Shown here piece after piece: positions 63,770-64,000 of a stretch of DNA of 64,000 bases. The stretch covers positions 1-64,000 of the forward strand of contig NZ_PVNK01000190.1 in the NCBI RefSeq assembly GCF_002994615.1. The letters run 5' to 3'. A program made the translations under genes and the position numbers. Source of the DNA: Enhygromyxa salina (GTDB lineage Bacteria > Myxococcota_A > Polyangia > Nannocystales > Nannocystaceae). Every line of letters starts with the position of its first letter. Positions within the stretch are counted from its first letter, which is position 1. Under the pieces are notes generated by a model. It had not been told where the DNA came from, did no database searches, and worked only from the letters and a program-made list of their open reading frames with translations.

Positions 63770-64000
63770 TGTCGGTGCTCTCCTGGTGCCTCGACGACCA
63801 CGGCGGCCCGCGGACCCTGATGATCGCGCGCGAAGACGATCGAGCGTGGGCCGGCGGCGTAGCGGCGTTGGTAAGTTGCGATGGCCTGGACCACACCGCA
63901 CAAGGGCCCCGCGACGCCGACGTCACCGAGCACGGCGCAGGGCAGGAGCAGCGGGAAGCTGAGCTTGCGGCGGTCGAGCAGCCGCGAGATCAGCAGCGCC
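63766..64000 (-). CDS. Beta-ketoacyl synthase/thiolase-like protein, C-terminal end
   Basis: 77 residues to the stop codon are visible, open to the window edge: L-L-P-C-A-V-L-G-D-V-G-V-A-G-P-L-C-G-V-V-Q-A, then R-S-I-V-F-A-R-D-H-Q-G. The G-D-V-G-x-A-x-P-L segment is like the C-terminal half of ketoacyl-synthase-fold proteins that are often found in T6SS cargo loci beside DUF2169, DUF3540 and DUF4150 genes. The stop codon overlaps the start of the PAAR gene (ATGA). The 5' part lies outside the window. Confidence 0.6.
   Translation of the reverse strand, partial: ALLISRLLDRRKLSFPLLLPCAVLGDVGVAGPLCGVVQAIATYQRRYAAGPRSIVFARDHQGPRAAVVVEAPGEHRQ

Overview
The window reads as a chromosomal segment of a high-GC, large-genome myxobacterium, most likely from the Nannocystaceae/Haliangiaceae side of the order (inference). 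The signs are: Ser/Thr kinases with TPR tails, many lipoproteins, secreted proteins with Asp-Gly or Asp-Pro-Glu linkers, a C-terminal GCxC + membrane helix + Arg tail that matches the MYXO-CTERM sorting signal, RCC1 and FG-GAP repeat proteins, and a P450 of the sterol-oxidising CYP7/CYP8 type. No rRNA, tRNA, CRISPR array, phage or transposase gene was seen.

Layout. 1-2.2 kb: the 3' part of a thioredoxin-fold gene whose reading frame crosses an in-frame UGA exactly at the first position of a WCPAC-like motif and is followed by a hairpin that fits a bacterial SECIS (a probable selenoprotein), then an acyl carrier protein and a sulfotransferase. 2.3-6.5 kb: a lipoprotein, an ABC1/UbiB-type kinase and an alpha/beta hydrolase. 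6.5-15.1 kb: a gene-poor stretch full of remnants and repeats, with a STAS-like protein, a trypsin/FG-GAP protein, two near-identical tandem RCC1 lipoproteins and an M23 peptidase. 15.1-24.5 kb: a CapA-like protein, then a tight run of a flavin monooxygenase, ABC-F ATPase, lipoprotein, TtcA and histidine phosphatase with four-base overlaps, then two gene fragments joined head to head. 24.6-33 kb: an OmpP1/FadL porin followed by two paralogous lipoproteins and a phosphomannose isomerase-nucleotidyltransferase fusion. 33-44.6 kb: a FecR-VIT-VWA-TPR protein, two polytopic membrane proteins (one GT87), a propeller-redoxin lipoprotein and a TolB-like propeller. 44.6-52.2 kb: a peptidoglycan amidase, a large Ser/Thr kinase, an M28 peptidase, a strong palindromic element and a P450. 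52.4-61.8 kb: secreted Cys-rich proteins, a MYXO-CTERM protein, a metzincin protease, an SDR, a class A PBP, a lone receiver domain and small secreted proteins. 61.9-64 kb: the end of a type VI secretion cargo operon (thiolase-like gene, PAAR-like/DUF4150 effector split by an 8-base C tract, and a candidate immunity gene).

Common themes. Many transcription units have no Shine-Dalgarno site and instead carry a TAnnnT hexamer 6-8 bases before the start codon, as leaderless mRNAs do; others (for example the 75-aa membrane protein, the lipoprotein at 26.3 kb and the PAAR effector) have a clear AGGAG. The non-coding spaces hold at least three families of repeats, one with 25-base inverted arms. 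The strongest candidates for something new are the UGA-containing thioredoxin-like gene and the homopolymer-switched effector.
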